NCBI GenBank assembly: GCA_945903655.1
Contig: CAMDOY010000010.1
Coordinates: 1-24,473, forward strand
DNA: 24,473 bases
DNA from: Rhizobium sp. Q54
Lineage (GTDB): Bacteria; Pseudomonadota; Alphaproteobacteria; Rhizobiales; Beijerinckiaceae
Reading direction: 5' to 3'
Position numbers and translations under genes: made by a program. Shown here piece by piece: positions 9,041 through 16,267 of the stretch. Each line of letters opens with the position of its first letter. The stretch's first letter is position 1. The notes beneath the pieces were generated by a model that saw only the letters and a program-made list of their open reading frames with translations, did no database searches and was not told the DNA's origin.

Positions 9041-10324
9041 TCAATGTTGGGCGGTCTTCGGCCGGGCGGGTGGACTGGGTTTGGCTTCAACCTTGGCCTT
9101 TGCCGCCGGTTTCTTCTTCGCCGCCTTCTTGCCCTTGGCGAGATGTTTGCCTTTGGCCTTGGCGACGGTGGCCTTGGCCCCGGGTTGCGCGGCGGCGCTC
9201 GCGTCGGGCCTGGGCCCATCGCCGCGCGCCGCCAGAACCGGCCCCGTCCAGCCGGGCGCCCGGCCCACATAGACATCGACAGGTTCGAAGCTCGGCCTCG
9301 TATGCAGCTGCTCCTGCGTGGCGGCCAGGCCATTGACGGGAGCGCCAGCGCCCGTGGCGCCGAAGAAAATGCTGTTATGGTCGCTCTCGCCTGGCCGCTG
9401 GGCGACCGGAACGACGGCGAAATCATCCTCCGCCACCTGCGCGCGATGGGCGCCGCAGATGCGCGGGCGCATATTGGGCGCAGGCCCGGGCGCGGCGGCC
9501 AGGGTCGCGATGGGGGTCGAGCCCGAACCCGAGGCGAAGCCCGCGTCCAGCAGGCTCGCGGTCTTGAGGGTGCGCGCCTTGGCGCTGGGATAGCCCAGCA
9601 CCACCACGATGAGCCGACGCCCGCCGCGCGAGGCGGAGGCCACCACATTGAAGCCCGCCGGGCAGGTGAAGCCGGTCTTCATGCCATCGGCGCCGGGATA
9701 GCGGCCCAGCAGGCCGTTATGGGTGGGGATGATCTGAGGCCCCAGCCGCAGGGCGCCGATGCCGTAGTAGTCAGAATATTCGGGAAAGTCGCGAAACAGG
9801 GCCCTGCCGACAATCGCCATGTCCCGGGCCGAGGAATAGTGATTGTCATGGTGCAACCCGTTGGGGTTCACGAAATGGGATTCGTTCATGCCGAGCCGGG
9901 CGGCGGCGGCGTTCATCTGATCGGAGAAACCCTCAACGGAGCCGCCAAGCCCCTCGGCGATGGTCACCGCGATGTCATTGGCCGATTTCACCATCAGAAT
10001 CTTCAGGGCGTTGTCGAGGGTGACCTCCGAGCCCGGGTTGAAGCCCATCTTGGAGGCGGGCATGCGGGCGGCGCGCATGGACACGACAATGGGCGTATCC
10101 AGCGTCACCCGCTTCTCCCGCACGGCGCTGAGGGCCACATAAAGCGTCATCAGCTTGGTGAGCGAGGCGGGATACCAGCGATGGGTGGATTCCTGTTCGA
10201 GCACGACCCTGCCGGACGCCGCTTCAAGCACGATGAAGGGCGTCGCCTTCGCCTGGGCGGCGGCGCAAGCCAGACCCGCCAAAGACCATGCGGCCAGCTT
10301 CAAAAATCGGTTCTGGATGCGCAT
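9041..10324 (-). CDS. D-alanyl-D-alanine carboxypeptidase, S11 (PBP5-like), with lysine-rich tail
   Basis: This encodes 427 residues. The enzyme trims the terminal D-Ala from peptidoglycan pentapeptides in the periplasm. A signal peptide covers about residues 1-26 (MRIQNRFLKLAAWSLAGLAC onward). The three active-site motifs are SLTK (54-57, nucleophile Ser 54), SAN (114-116) and KTG (216-218). The open frame extends to 10495, but the ATG at 10324 has AAGGG ahead of it and starts directly at the signal peptide. After the catalytic domain there is a low-complexity linker, and the last 40 or so residues are rich in Lys, Ala and Pro, resembling a histone-H1-type tail instead of the usual amphipathic membrane anchor. 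The tail may bind anionic wall or membrane polymers (inference). It is followed 14 bases later by the CobW-like gene. Confidence 0.9.
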   Translation of the reverse strand: MRIQNRFLKLAAWSLAGLACAAAQAKATPFIVLEAASGRVVLEQESTHRWYPASLTKLMTLYVALSAVREKRVTLDTPIVVSMRAARMPASKMGFNPGSEVTLDNALKILMVKSANDIAVTIAEGLGGSVEGFSDQMNAAAARLGMNESHFVNPNGLHHDNHYSSARDMAIVGRALFRDFPEYSDYYGIGALRLGPQIIPTHNGLLGRYPGADGMKTGFTCPAGFNVVASASRGGRRLIVVVLGYPSAKARTLKTASLLDAGFASGSGSTPIATLAAAPGPAPNMRPRICGAHRAQVAEDDFAVVPVAQRPGESDHNSIFFGATGAGAPVNGLAATQEQLHTRPSFEPVDVYVGRAPGWTGPVLAARGDGPRPDASAAAQPGAKATVAKAKGKHLAKGKKAAKKKPAAKAKVEAKPSPPARPKTAQH

Positions 10325-10457
10325 TTCACCCTTTTTCCGGTAGATGCGGACGCGAAGAACTCGGCCTGACAGGGGCCCATGGCGAATCCTTGAACGAGGT
10401 CCGCCATGACGCGCATTGGTAGCCGCCCCCGGCCAAAATGCAAAGCATCGCCGGGAG

Positions 10458-10475
10458 CGCGCCTGCGGAGGCGCG
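10458..10475 (-). other. GC-rich stem-loop between bolA and the carboxypeptidase gene
   Basis: CGCGCCT (10458-10464) and AGGCGCG (10469-10475) form a perfect 7-base stem with a GCGG loop. In - strand direction it lies 45 bases behind the bolA stop. No strong T-run follows, only TTTTGG some 20 bases on, so a terminator function is weakly supported. Confidence 0.35.
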
Positions 10476-10519
10476 AGGCCTTCTTGCAGCGCCATGCGGC
10501 GAAATCGTGGCCGCAGCGC

Positions 10520-10810
10520 TCACTCCCCGGGCGCGCGCGCCTCGATGGCGAGCGCATGCACGCCCGCGCGCAGATCCTCGGCGAGGATCTCGTTGATCAA
10601 CCGATGGCGGGCGATGCGGGTCTTGCCAGCGAAGGCGTCGGACACCACTTTGACTGTGAAGTGGGTTTCGCTCGCTGACATCGCGCCGGGATGGCCCGAC
10701 GCGGGATGGCCGATGTGTCCCGCATGCTTGTGGGAGTCATCGATCACCTCAAGGGCGAGGGGCGCGAGGGCCGCCGCCAGCTTGCCTTCGATTCGTGCCT
10801 TCACGCTCAT
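10520..10810 (-). CDS. bolA: BolA family protein
   Basis: This encodes 96 residues. BolA proteins pair with monothiol glutaredoxins through a shared [2Fe-2S] cluster and take part in iron-sulfur cluster handling or iron sensing in the cytoplasm. The fold is recognisable from VIDDSHKHAGH (about 22-32, with the invariant His residues), ETHFTVKVVSDAFAGKTRIARH (in two parts, 48-69) and the C-terminal LINEILAEDLRAGVHALAIE. The frame is open to 10918, but GGAGG stands seven bases before the ATG at 10810 and the conserved domain begins there, so that start is chosen. It is divergent from the J-domain gene across 110 bases, an arrangement I recall as common in rhizobia. Which BolA subgroup it belongs to is not resolved. 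Confidence 0.9.
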   Translation of the reverse strand: MSVKARIEGKLAAALAPLALEVIDDSHKHAGHIGHPASGHPGAMSASETHFTVKVVSDAFAGKTRIARHRLINEILAEDLRAGVHALAIEARAPGE

Positions 10811-10829
10811 TCCCGAGCCTCCATTCATG

Positions 10830-10845
10830 GGCCCCCCTGGGGGCC
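10830..10845. promoter_or_regulatory. Palindrome in the bolA / J-domain intergenic region
   Basis: GGCCCCC (10830-10836) and GGGGGCC (10839-10845) are perfect 7-base arms with two bases between. The element sits 20 bases upstream of the bolA start and within the divergent control region. It could be a regulator site or a DNA/RNA hairpin in the bolA leader. No regulator can be named from the sequence. Confidence 0.3.
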
Positions 10846-10884
10846 ACGCCTTCAGCGAAGTTTCGCCCGGCGACGCCGTGCTGC

Positions 10885-10911
10885 TTGCGGAGCAAGGTTT
10901 ACACCCATAAT
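10885..10911 (+). promoter_or_regulatory. Candidate promoter of the J-domain gene, possibly leaderless
   Basis: TTGCGG (10885-10890) and CATAAT (10906-10911) are separated by 15 bases, and the -10 box ends nine bases before the ATG at 10921. No ribosome binding site is visible before that ATG, so transcription may start at or next to the start codon. The spacing is short, so this is a tentative call. Confidence 0.3.
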
Positions 10912-10920
10912 GTCTCATCC

Positions 10921-11523
10921 ATGAATCTGAATTCTCCTCTCTTCGACCGAATCAGGACGAAGTCCAAGCAGGCGCCGGTGATCGAGCCGAAGCCCAAGCA
11001 GGCCTGCGCCCATCCCGGCTGCGCGGCTGCGGGGGAATTCAAGGCCCCCATGGGCCGGTTGCGGGAGGGGCAATATTTCTGCTTCTGCCTCGACCATGTG
11101 CGCGAATACAACGCCACCTACAATTATTTCAACGGGATGAGCGACAACGACGTCGCCCGCTTCCAGAAGGAGGCGGTGATTGGTCACCGGCCCACCTGGT
11201 CCATGGGGGTCAACCGCGCCGCCCGGGGCTTCCGCGAAGATGGGGTCGATCCCGTGGTCGATCCGCTCGGCATGTTCCGCGCCGGGATGGGCGCAGGCGC
11301 CGCCAACGCGCCGCGCCCCCCCAAATTCGGCCTCGCTGTCATGAAGGCCCTCGGCACGCTGGGCCTTGACGACACGGCGGATGCGGAGAAGATCAAGACC
11401 CGGTACAAGGAATGGGTGAAAAGACTGCATCCGGACGCCAACGGCGGCGACCGGTCGATGGAAGAGAAATTGCGCGAGATCATCCAGGCCTATAATTATC
11501 TCAGAACAGCCAAGCTCGTCTGA
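10921..11523 (+). CDS. J-domain protein associated with cobaltochelatase genes
   Basis: This encodes 200 residues with the J domain at the C terminus, opposite to DnaJ. Helix II-III of the J domain, with HPD at 170-172 (WVKRLHPDANGG), would stimulate the ATPase of DnaK. The N-terminal third has a possible zinc site, CAHPGC (29-34) and CFCLDH (54-59), and an aromatic-rich region after it (YNATYNYFNGMSDNDVARFQ). The frame is open from 10795, but the ATG at 10921 begins the conserved protein and the upstream portion is unlike coding sequence. A four-codon frame (10910-10924) ends in an ATGA overlap with this start. The gene is followed by cobS and cobT, a neighbour set I recall in many Hyphomicrobiales, which suggests help in folding or remodelling the CobNST complex (inference). 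Confidence 0.85.
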   Translation: MNLNSPLFDRIRTKSKQAPVIEPKPKQACAHPGCAAAGEFKAPMGRLREGQYFCFCLDHVREYNATYNYFNGMSDNDVARFQKEAVIGHRPTWSMGVNRAARGFREDGVDPVVDPLGMFRAGMGAGAANAPRPPKFGLAVMKALGTLGLDDTADAEKIKTRYKEWVKRLHPDANGGDRSMEEKLREIIQAYNYLRTAKLV

Positions 11524-11631
11524 CGGCGTGCAAGGCATTCCAGCCGGGATTCCGGCGACACCACCCGCGGGGCTCCATCCCCAGGGCCAGCGCTTGCGCC
11601 CCTTCGTGAAGCGGACGGGTATGGAGGAATG

Positions 11632-12621
11632 ATGCAAACCGCCAAGACCACAACGCCCGGCATGCCCGACAAGAAAATCTCGGTACGCGACACCTTCCAT
11701 ATCGATTCCGACATGGAGACCCCCGCCTATTCCGAGCGTACGGAACATGTGCCTGATCTTGATCCGGACTATCTGTTCGACAAGCCCACCACGCTGGCCA
11801 TTCTCGCGGGCTTCGCGCGCAACCGCCGTGTGATGGTGACCGGCTATCACGGCACGGGCAAATCGACGCATATTGAGCAGGTCGCCGCCCGTCTCAACTG
11901 GCCCTGCGTGCGCATCAACCTTGACAGTCATGTCTCGCGCATCGACCTCGTGGGCAAGGACGCCATCGTGCTCAAGGATGGCAAGCAGATCACGGAATTC
12001 CGTGACGGCATCCTGCCCTGGGCCCTGCAGAACAATATCGCGCTCTGCTTCGATGAATATGACGCGGGCCGTCCCGACGTGATGTTCGTGATCCAGCGCG
12101 TGCTGGAGCTCTCTGGCCGCCTGACCCTGCTCGACCAGAACCGGGTCATTCGCCCCCATCCCGCCTTCCGCCTCTTCTCCACCGCTAATACGGTGGGCCT
12201 TGGCGACACCTCGGGCCTCTATCACGGCACCCAGCAGATCAACCAGGGCCAGATGGACCGCTGGTCCATCGTCACCACCCTGAACTATCTGCCCCATGAC
12301 AATGAGGTGGATATCGTTCTGGCGAAATCGCCCCAGTACAAGGGCACGAAGGAAGGCCGCGACACCGTCAACAAGATGGTGCGCGTGGCGGACCTGACCC
12401 GCAACGCCTTCATCGGCGGCGACCTCTCCACCGTCATGAGCCCGCGCACGGTCATCACCTGGGCCGAGAACGCCGACATCTTCAAGGACATCGGCTTCGC
12501 CTTCCGGCTCACCTTCCTCAACAAGTGCGATGAGCTGGAGCGTCCGCTGGTGGCGGAGTTCTATCAGCGTTGCTTCGGACAGGAACTGCCCGAGAGCTCC
12601 GTGAATGTCGCGCTGACCTGA
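11632..12621 (+). CDS. cobS: Cobaltochelatase subunit CobS
   Basis: This encodes 329 residues of the AAA+ ATPase subunit of the aerobic cobaltochelatase, which with CobT and CobN inserts Co2+ into hydrogenobyrinic acid a,c-diamide. Walker A GYHGTGKS is at 71-78, Walker B in CFDEYD (Asp 141-Glu 142), and the sensor region FSTANTVGLGDTSGLYHGT and the arginine-bearing MDRWSI follow. Two adjacent ATGs exist (11629, 11632). GGAGG (11623-11627) is one base from the first and four from the second, so I prefer 11632. Length matches the family (about 330). It lies 108 bases after the J-domain gene and three bases before cobT. No cobalamin riboswitch is visible upstream. Confidence 0.95.
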   Translation: MQTAKTTTPGMPDKKISVRDTFHIDSDMETPAYSERTEHVPDLDPDYLFDKPTTLAILAGFARNRRVMVTGYHGTGKSTHIEQVAARLNWPCVRINLDSHVSRIDLVGKDAIVLKDGKQITEFRDGILPWALQNNIALCFDEYDAGRPDVMFVIQRVLELSGRLTLLDQNRVIRPHPAFRLFSTANTVGLGDTSGLYHGTQQINQGQMDRWSIVTTLNYLPHDNEVDIVLAKSPQYKGTKEGRDTVNKMVRVADLTRNAFIGGDLSTVMSPRTVITWAENADIFKDIGFAFRLTFLNKCDELERPLVAEFYQRCFGQELPESSVNVALT

Positions 12622-12624
12622 GCC

Positions 12625-14568
12625 ATGAGCACCAACCGCAAGCCGCCACAAAAGTCCGAAGCCCCGCAAGAGCCCTTCAAACGGGCCGTGGCTAGCTGCT
12701 TGCGGGCCATGGCCCAGAACAAGGATCTCGAGGTGAGCTTCGCCTCGGAACGCCCCTCGCTCACGGGCGCGGGCGAGAGCGCCAAGGCGCGCCTGCCCGA
12801 GCCCGCCCGCAAGCTGTCTCCGCGTGAGGCCGCCATCGTGCGCGGCCATGCGGATTCCATGGCCCTGCGCATGGCCTGCCATGACGCCAATGTGCACAAG
12901 CGCCTCGTGCCCAAGGGGCAGGAAGCCCGCTCGATCTTCGATGCGGTGGAGCAGGCGCGGGTGGAGTCCATCGGCGCCCGGCGCATGGAGGGCGTGGCCT
13001 CCAACCTCGGGGCCATGCTGGAGGACCGCTATCATCGCGGCGCCTATGCGGAGGTCACCGACCGTGCGGACGCCCCGTTGGAGGACGCCGTGGCCATGAT
13101 GGTGCGCGAGCGCCTGAGCGGCCTCAAGATCCCCGCCGCCGCCCAGAAGATCGTCGACGTCTGGCGTCCGATCATCGAGAGCCGCGCGGGCAAGGAGCTC
13201 GACCAGCTCACCGATTCCATCGAAAACCAGCGCGCCTTCGGCAAGGCCGTTCACAAGCTGCTGGCCTCCCTCGACATGATGGACCAGGAGGCCCTCGACC
13301 ACGACGACACCGGCGAGGAATCCGGCGACGAGGAGCCCAACGACAAGCCCCAGGAGGCCGAGGGCGAGGGCGAGGAGAACGAGTCCGGCAGCGCCACGGA
13401 AATGGAGAGCGCCGAGGGCTCGGACGACGATCTGCAGGAAGGCGAGATGGATTCCGCCGAGGCGCCGGCGGGCGAATTGCCCGAGGATGGCGAAGAGGGC
13501 GATTCCGACGAGGCCTCCGAGGCCAAGCGCCCGCCCACCATGTCCGGCCACGACATGCGCGGGCCCGACTACAAGGCCTTCACCACCAAATTCGACGAGA
13601 TGATTCTGGCCGAAGACCTCTGCGAGCCCGAGGAGCTGGAGCGCCTGCGCGCCTATCTCGACAAGCAGCTGCAGAACATGTCCAGCATCGTGGCGCGGCT
13701 CGCCAACCGCCTGCAGCGCCGCCTGATGGCCCAGCAGAACCGCGCCTGGGAATTCGACCTCGAAGAGGGCATGCTCGATCCCGCGCGCCTGTCGCGCATC
13801 ATCATCGATCCCCAGCAGCCCCTGTCCTTCAAGCGCGAGAAGGACACGAATTTCCGCGACACGGTCGTGACCCTGGTGCTCGACAATTCCGGCTCCATGC
13901 GCGGGCGCCCCATCACGGTGGCGGCGAGCTGCGCGGATATTCTGGCCCGCACCCTCGAGCGCTGCGGCGTGAAGGTGGAGATTCTCGGCTTCACCACCCG
14001 CGCCTGGAAGGGCGGCCAATCGCGCGAGGCCTGGCTGCAATCGGGCAAGCCGATCAATCCCGGTCGCCTGAACGATCTGCGCCACATCATCTACAAATCC
14101 GCCGACGCCCCCTGGCGGCGCGCCCGGCGCAACCTCGGGCTCATGATGCGCGAGGGCCTGCTGAAGGAGAATATCGACGGCGAGGCGCTGGATTGGGCGC
14201 ATCAGCGCCTGCTCGGTCGTCCCGAGCAGCGGCGCATCCTCATGATGATCTCCGACGGCGCGCCGGTGGATGATTCCACCCTGTCGGTGAATGCGGGCAA
14301 TTATCTGGAGCGCCACCTGCGCCGGGTGATCGAGGAGATCGAAACCCGCTCGCCGGTGGAGCTGATCGCCATCGGCATCGGCCATGACGTGACCCGCTAC
14401 TATCGCCGCGCGGTCACCATCGTGGACGCGGAGGAGCTGGGCGGCGCCATGACCGAGAAGCTGGCGGAACTCTTCGACGAGACCCCCACCGCCGCGCCCA
14501 CGCGCCAGCCCATGCGGGCGGCGCCTGGAACGCGCACGGGATCGAAGCCCGTGCGGGCGGCGTCCTGA
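12625..14568 (+). CDS. cobT: Cobaltochelatase subunit CobT
   Basis: This encodes 647 residues, typical for the family. CobT is the VWA-domain partner of CobS in the ring-shaped ATPase that drives cobalt insertion by CobN. The N-terminal domain (about 1-220) is helical, a very acidic low-complexity linker runs from about 225 to 302 (dense in Asp, Glu, Gly, Ser), and the C-terminal VWA domain carries the metal-ion-dependent adhesion site DNSGS at 420-424 with MMISDGAPVDDST further on. The start lies three bases behind the cobS stop, so the two are translationally coupled. The last 25 residues are Ala/Arg/Pro-rich and probably disordered. cobN is not in this window. Confidence 0.95.
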   Translation: MSTNRKPPQKSEAPQEPFKRAVASCLRAMAQNKDLEVSFASERPSLTGAGESAKARLPEPARKLSPREAAIVRGHADSMALRMACHDANVHKRLVPKGQEARSIFDAVEQARVESIGARRMEGVASNLGAMLEDRYHRGAYAEVTDRADAPLEDAVAMMVRERLSGLKIPAAAQKIVDVWRPIIESRAGKELDQLTDSIENQRAFGKAVHKLLASLDMMDQEALDHDDTGEESGDEEPNDKPQEAEGEGEENESGSATEMESAEGSDDDLQEGEMDSAEAPAGELPEDGEEGDSDEASEAKRPPTMSGHDMRGPDYKAFTTKFDEMILAEDLCEPEELERLRAYLDKQLQNMSSIVARLANRLQRRLMAQQNRAWEFDLEEGMLDPARLSRIIIDPQQPLSFKREKDTNFRDTVVTLVLDNSGSMRGRPITVAASCADILARTLERCGVKVEILGFTTRAWKGGQSREAWLQSGKPINPGRLNDLRHIIYKSADAPWRRARRNLGLMMREGLLKENIDGEALDWAHQRLLGRPEQRRILMMISDGAPVDDSTLSVNAGNYLERHLRRVIEEIETRSPVELIAIGIGHDVTRYYRRAVTIVDAEELGGAMTEKLAELFDETPTAAPTRQPMRAAPGTRTGSKPVRAAS

Positions 14569-14584
14569 GGGATTGAACGGCAGG

Positions 14585-14604
14585 CGGGGCGTAAGCCCCG
14601 TTTT
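14585..14604 (+). terminator. Intrinsic terminator after cobT
   Basis: CGGGGC (14585-14590) and GCCCCG (14595-14600) form a perfect stem with a GTAA tetraloop, followed by TTTT and then GCGTTT. It lies 16 bases behind the cobT stop and closes the J-domain protein-cobS-cobT block. Confidence 0.75.
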
Positions 14605-14663
14605 GCGTTTGGGACGGAGCGCTTGAAGGCGCGAAACGCGGGAAGGCTTTTGCTTTGTCGGCC

Positions 14664-14879
14664 TCAGCGGTTCAAGGCGACCGCGATCTTGCGCAACAAA
14701 TGTGAAAATTCATCTGGCTGCCTCTGTTCCGGCGCGGGATAGAGGAGGTCGAGCTGGCGCCCGAAGCGGTCGCGCTGACGCTTGTTCCCAAAGGGGTTCG
14801 CGGGGCCCGGCGAATCCGTTGGTGGCGTCTGGTCCGGGCGCCAGGGATCCCGTTGGGTCATTTCGGACAATCGCGGCAA
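14664..14879 (-). CDS. Small hypothetical protein with NepR-like C-terminal motif
   Basis: This encodes 71 residues. The start is a TTG at 14879 with GGAG (14887-14890) seven bases upstream; an ATG at 14861 without a good site is the alternative. The N-terminal half is polar and proline-rich. The C-terminal half reads DRFGRQLDLLYPAP then PDEFSHLLRKIAVAL, which resembles the two short helices of NepR, the anti-sigma factor of the general stress response (pattern G-x-x-L-x-x-x-Y, spacer, P-D-x-F-x-x-L-L). The spacer is about one residue shorter than in NepR as I recall it. No phyR or ecfG gene is nearby. An overlapping frame at 14710-14913 begins with a plausible-looking N terminus, so a frameshift cannot be excluded. 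The family is suggested only. Confidence 0.45.
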   Translation of the reverse strand: MPRLSEMTQRDPWRPDQTPPTDSPGPANPFGNKRQRDRFGRQLDLLYPAPEQRQPDEFSHLLRKIAVALNR

Positions 14880-15036
14880 GGTCTCGCTCCAGCTCTGGGT
14901 TCAGCTTGAGCATAATGCCCCGGCGACGGCTTGGTTCCCGCTATCTGAGAAAAAGCTGGCGGCGCATCATCGGTCCCAGTTTCGCCATACTGTGAAGTTC
15001 AAGTGAACAAGTTATTTCTGAAGTTCGGTGGGTCCC

Positions 15037-15255
15037 ATGGACTGGCGCCTTTTGCAGACCCGGCAGCCCGCTTCGAACCCGGAGCATAAAGAGCCGTCCA
15101 TATGGGACTGGTTCCATAGCCTGGACTCCCTGAGCGATGTCTTCCGTGCGCTCGGCCGCCTCGCGCTTATCACGCTTCAGGGCCTTTGGTCGTGTCTGCG
15201 CATTGTCCTTCAAGTTGTTGTTCTAGTGGGTGGTTTTCTCTGCAGCGGTCCTTGA
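15037..15255 (+). CDS. Possible small single-pass membrane protein
   Basis: This encodes 72 residues from the ATG at 15037; a GTG three codons earlier is possible. The first 40 residues are polar with several Trp, and residues about 45-70 form a hydrophobic segment (LITLQGLWSCLRIVLQVVVL and on) able to span the membrane. No clear ribosome binding site is present, only GGTGGG. The third codon positions are moderately GC-rich at the start and become T-rich at the end. I do not recognise a family. It stands alone in the low-GC gap and converges on the hydroxyacid dehydrogenase gene 24 bases away. It may be a chance frame. Confidence 0.35.
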   Translation: MDWRLLQTRQPASNPEHKEPSIWDWFHSLDSLSDVFRALGRLALITLQGLWSCLRIVLQVVVLVGGFLCSGP

Positions 15256-15279
15256 TTCCCAGGAAAATTCCCGCGCCTC

Positions 15280-16266
15280 TCACCGCCCATCGGCGATGAC
15301 GCAACCCTCCGGCGCCTCAGCCCTATCCAGCACCGCCACCACCGTTCTGGCGATGATCATGTTGGTGCGCGCCAGCCCCTCGCGGGTCGAGGCGGCGGAA
15401 TGGGGCATGCCCACCACATTGGGGAGAGCCAGCAGCGCCTGCGCCACCGGTTTCATCTCGGGATCCGCCTCGCCCTCGTAGACGTCGAGTCCCGCCCCGC
15501 CGAGATGGCCGCTGCGCAGGGCCTCCAGCAGGGCCCGGTCGTCCACCAGCCCGCCGCGCGCGGTGTTGATGAGGATCGCGCCGGGCTTCATGGCGGCCAG
15601 CTCCGCCGCGCCGATGAGATGGCGGGTCTGAGGCGTCAGAGGCGCGTGGATGCTCACATAGTCGCTGTCCCGCAAGAGCGTCGCCAGATCGGTGAAGGCG
15701 ACGCCCTGCGTTTCACCCCAGGCAAGGTTGGGGTGAGGAGTCACAGCAAGTAGTATCGTTTCGAAACCTTTCAGCCGCTGCGCCAGGGCTCGCCCCGAGC
15801 GGCCCATGCCGATGATTCCGACCGTCTTGCGATAGAGATCCGTGCTCACCCGGATCGACCAGTCCCCGGAAAGCATGGCGTTCTGCTGCTCGCGCATGCG
15901 CCGTCCCACCGCCAGCATGAGGCCGACCGCTGCATCCGCCACCGAGGCGTCGTTGCCGCCCGTGGCGATGGCGGCCACGCGGCCCGCCGCTTTGATGGAA
16001 TCCGTATCGAGTCGCTCATATCCCACGCCCCGCCGGGCGAAAACCCGGCATTCTGGCAGGGCGGCCACGAGATCGCGGGTCACATGGGGAGCGGGGCCGA
16101 TGATCCATCCCTCTGCTCCCGACAACAGCGCCCGAAGATCCTCATCCGAATGCTGCGCCTCGGGCTTGGCGGGCAGCACGGGATCGCAGCTATGGGCGCG
16201 CAGATAGTCCAGCGCCGCCCCATCGAAATTCGGCGGGGTGACGACGACCTTGCGCAGCCCGCTCAT
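15280..16266 (-). CDS. D-isomer-specific 2-hydroxyacid dehydrogenase (phosphoglycerate dehydrogenase-like)
   Basis: This encodes 328 residues of an NAD-dependent enzyme that interconverts a D-2-hydroxyacid and a 2-oxoacid. The dinucleotide-binding GMGRSG is at 153-158 and the catalytic set is Arg 237 (NTARGGLVDD), Glu 266 (in DVYEGEADPE) and His 289 (MPHSAAST). The length lacks the ACT domain found in long SerA proteins. The stop of gpmI is one base before its ATG (TGACATG), so it must be translated with gpmI. Since GpmI handles 3-phosphoglycerate, a role as a 3-phosphoglycerate dehydrogenase is tempting, but glyoxylate, hydroxypyruvate or other 2-oxoacids are equally compatible with the sequence. 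The substrate remains open. Confidence 0.85.
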   Translation of the reverse strand: MSGLRKVVVTPPNFDGAALDYLRAHSCDPVLPAKPEAQHSDEDLRALLSGAEGWIIGPAPHVTRDLVAALPECRVFARRGVGYERLDTDSIKAAGRVAAIATGGNDASVADAAVGLMLAVGRRMREQQNAMLSGDWSIRVSTDLYRKTVGIIGMGRSGRALAQRLKGFETILLAVTPHPNLAWGETQGVAFTDLATLLRDSDYVSIHAPLTPQTRHLIGAAELAAMKPGAILINTARGGLVDDRALLEALRSGHLGGAGLDVYEGEADPEMKPVAQALLALPNVVGMPHSAASTREGLARTNMIIARTVVAVLDRAEAPEGCVIADGR

Positions 16267-16267
16267 G

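Larger units (their letters stand above)
14605..15279. other. Low-GC gap between cobT and the hydroxyacid dehydrogenase gene
   Basis: This 675-base stretch, especially 14930-15260, is visibly poorer in GC than its surroundings and holds no recognisable full-size gene. The two reading frames I consider possible are listed separately (14664-14879 on -, 15037-15255 on +). Other frames overlap them on both strands and have no recognisable content. No transposase, tRNA, direct-repeat ends or phage gene is visible. Confidence 0.6.

Noticed and set aside
9044..10369. A 441-codon + strand frame opposite the D-Ala carboxypeptidase gene
   Set aside because: It is antisense to SLTK, SAN and KTG motifs of a confirmed enzyme and has no family features.
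11524..11631. Possible cobalamin riboswitch ahead of cobS
   Set aside because: Only about 108 bases are available and no B12-box-like sequence was seen; there is just a short GCCGG/CCGGC dyad.
10915..14385. A 1156-codon open frame on the - strand across the J-domain, cobS and cobT genes
   Set aside because: It is antisense to three well-identified genes, is low in complexity (Gly, Ala, His, Leu rich) and matches no family; it results from GC-rich codon use with no stops in that frame.
14941..15213. A 90-codon - strand frame in the low-GC gap
   Set aside because: It has no ribosome binding site or recognisable sequence and overlaps the more plausible membrane-protein frame.
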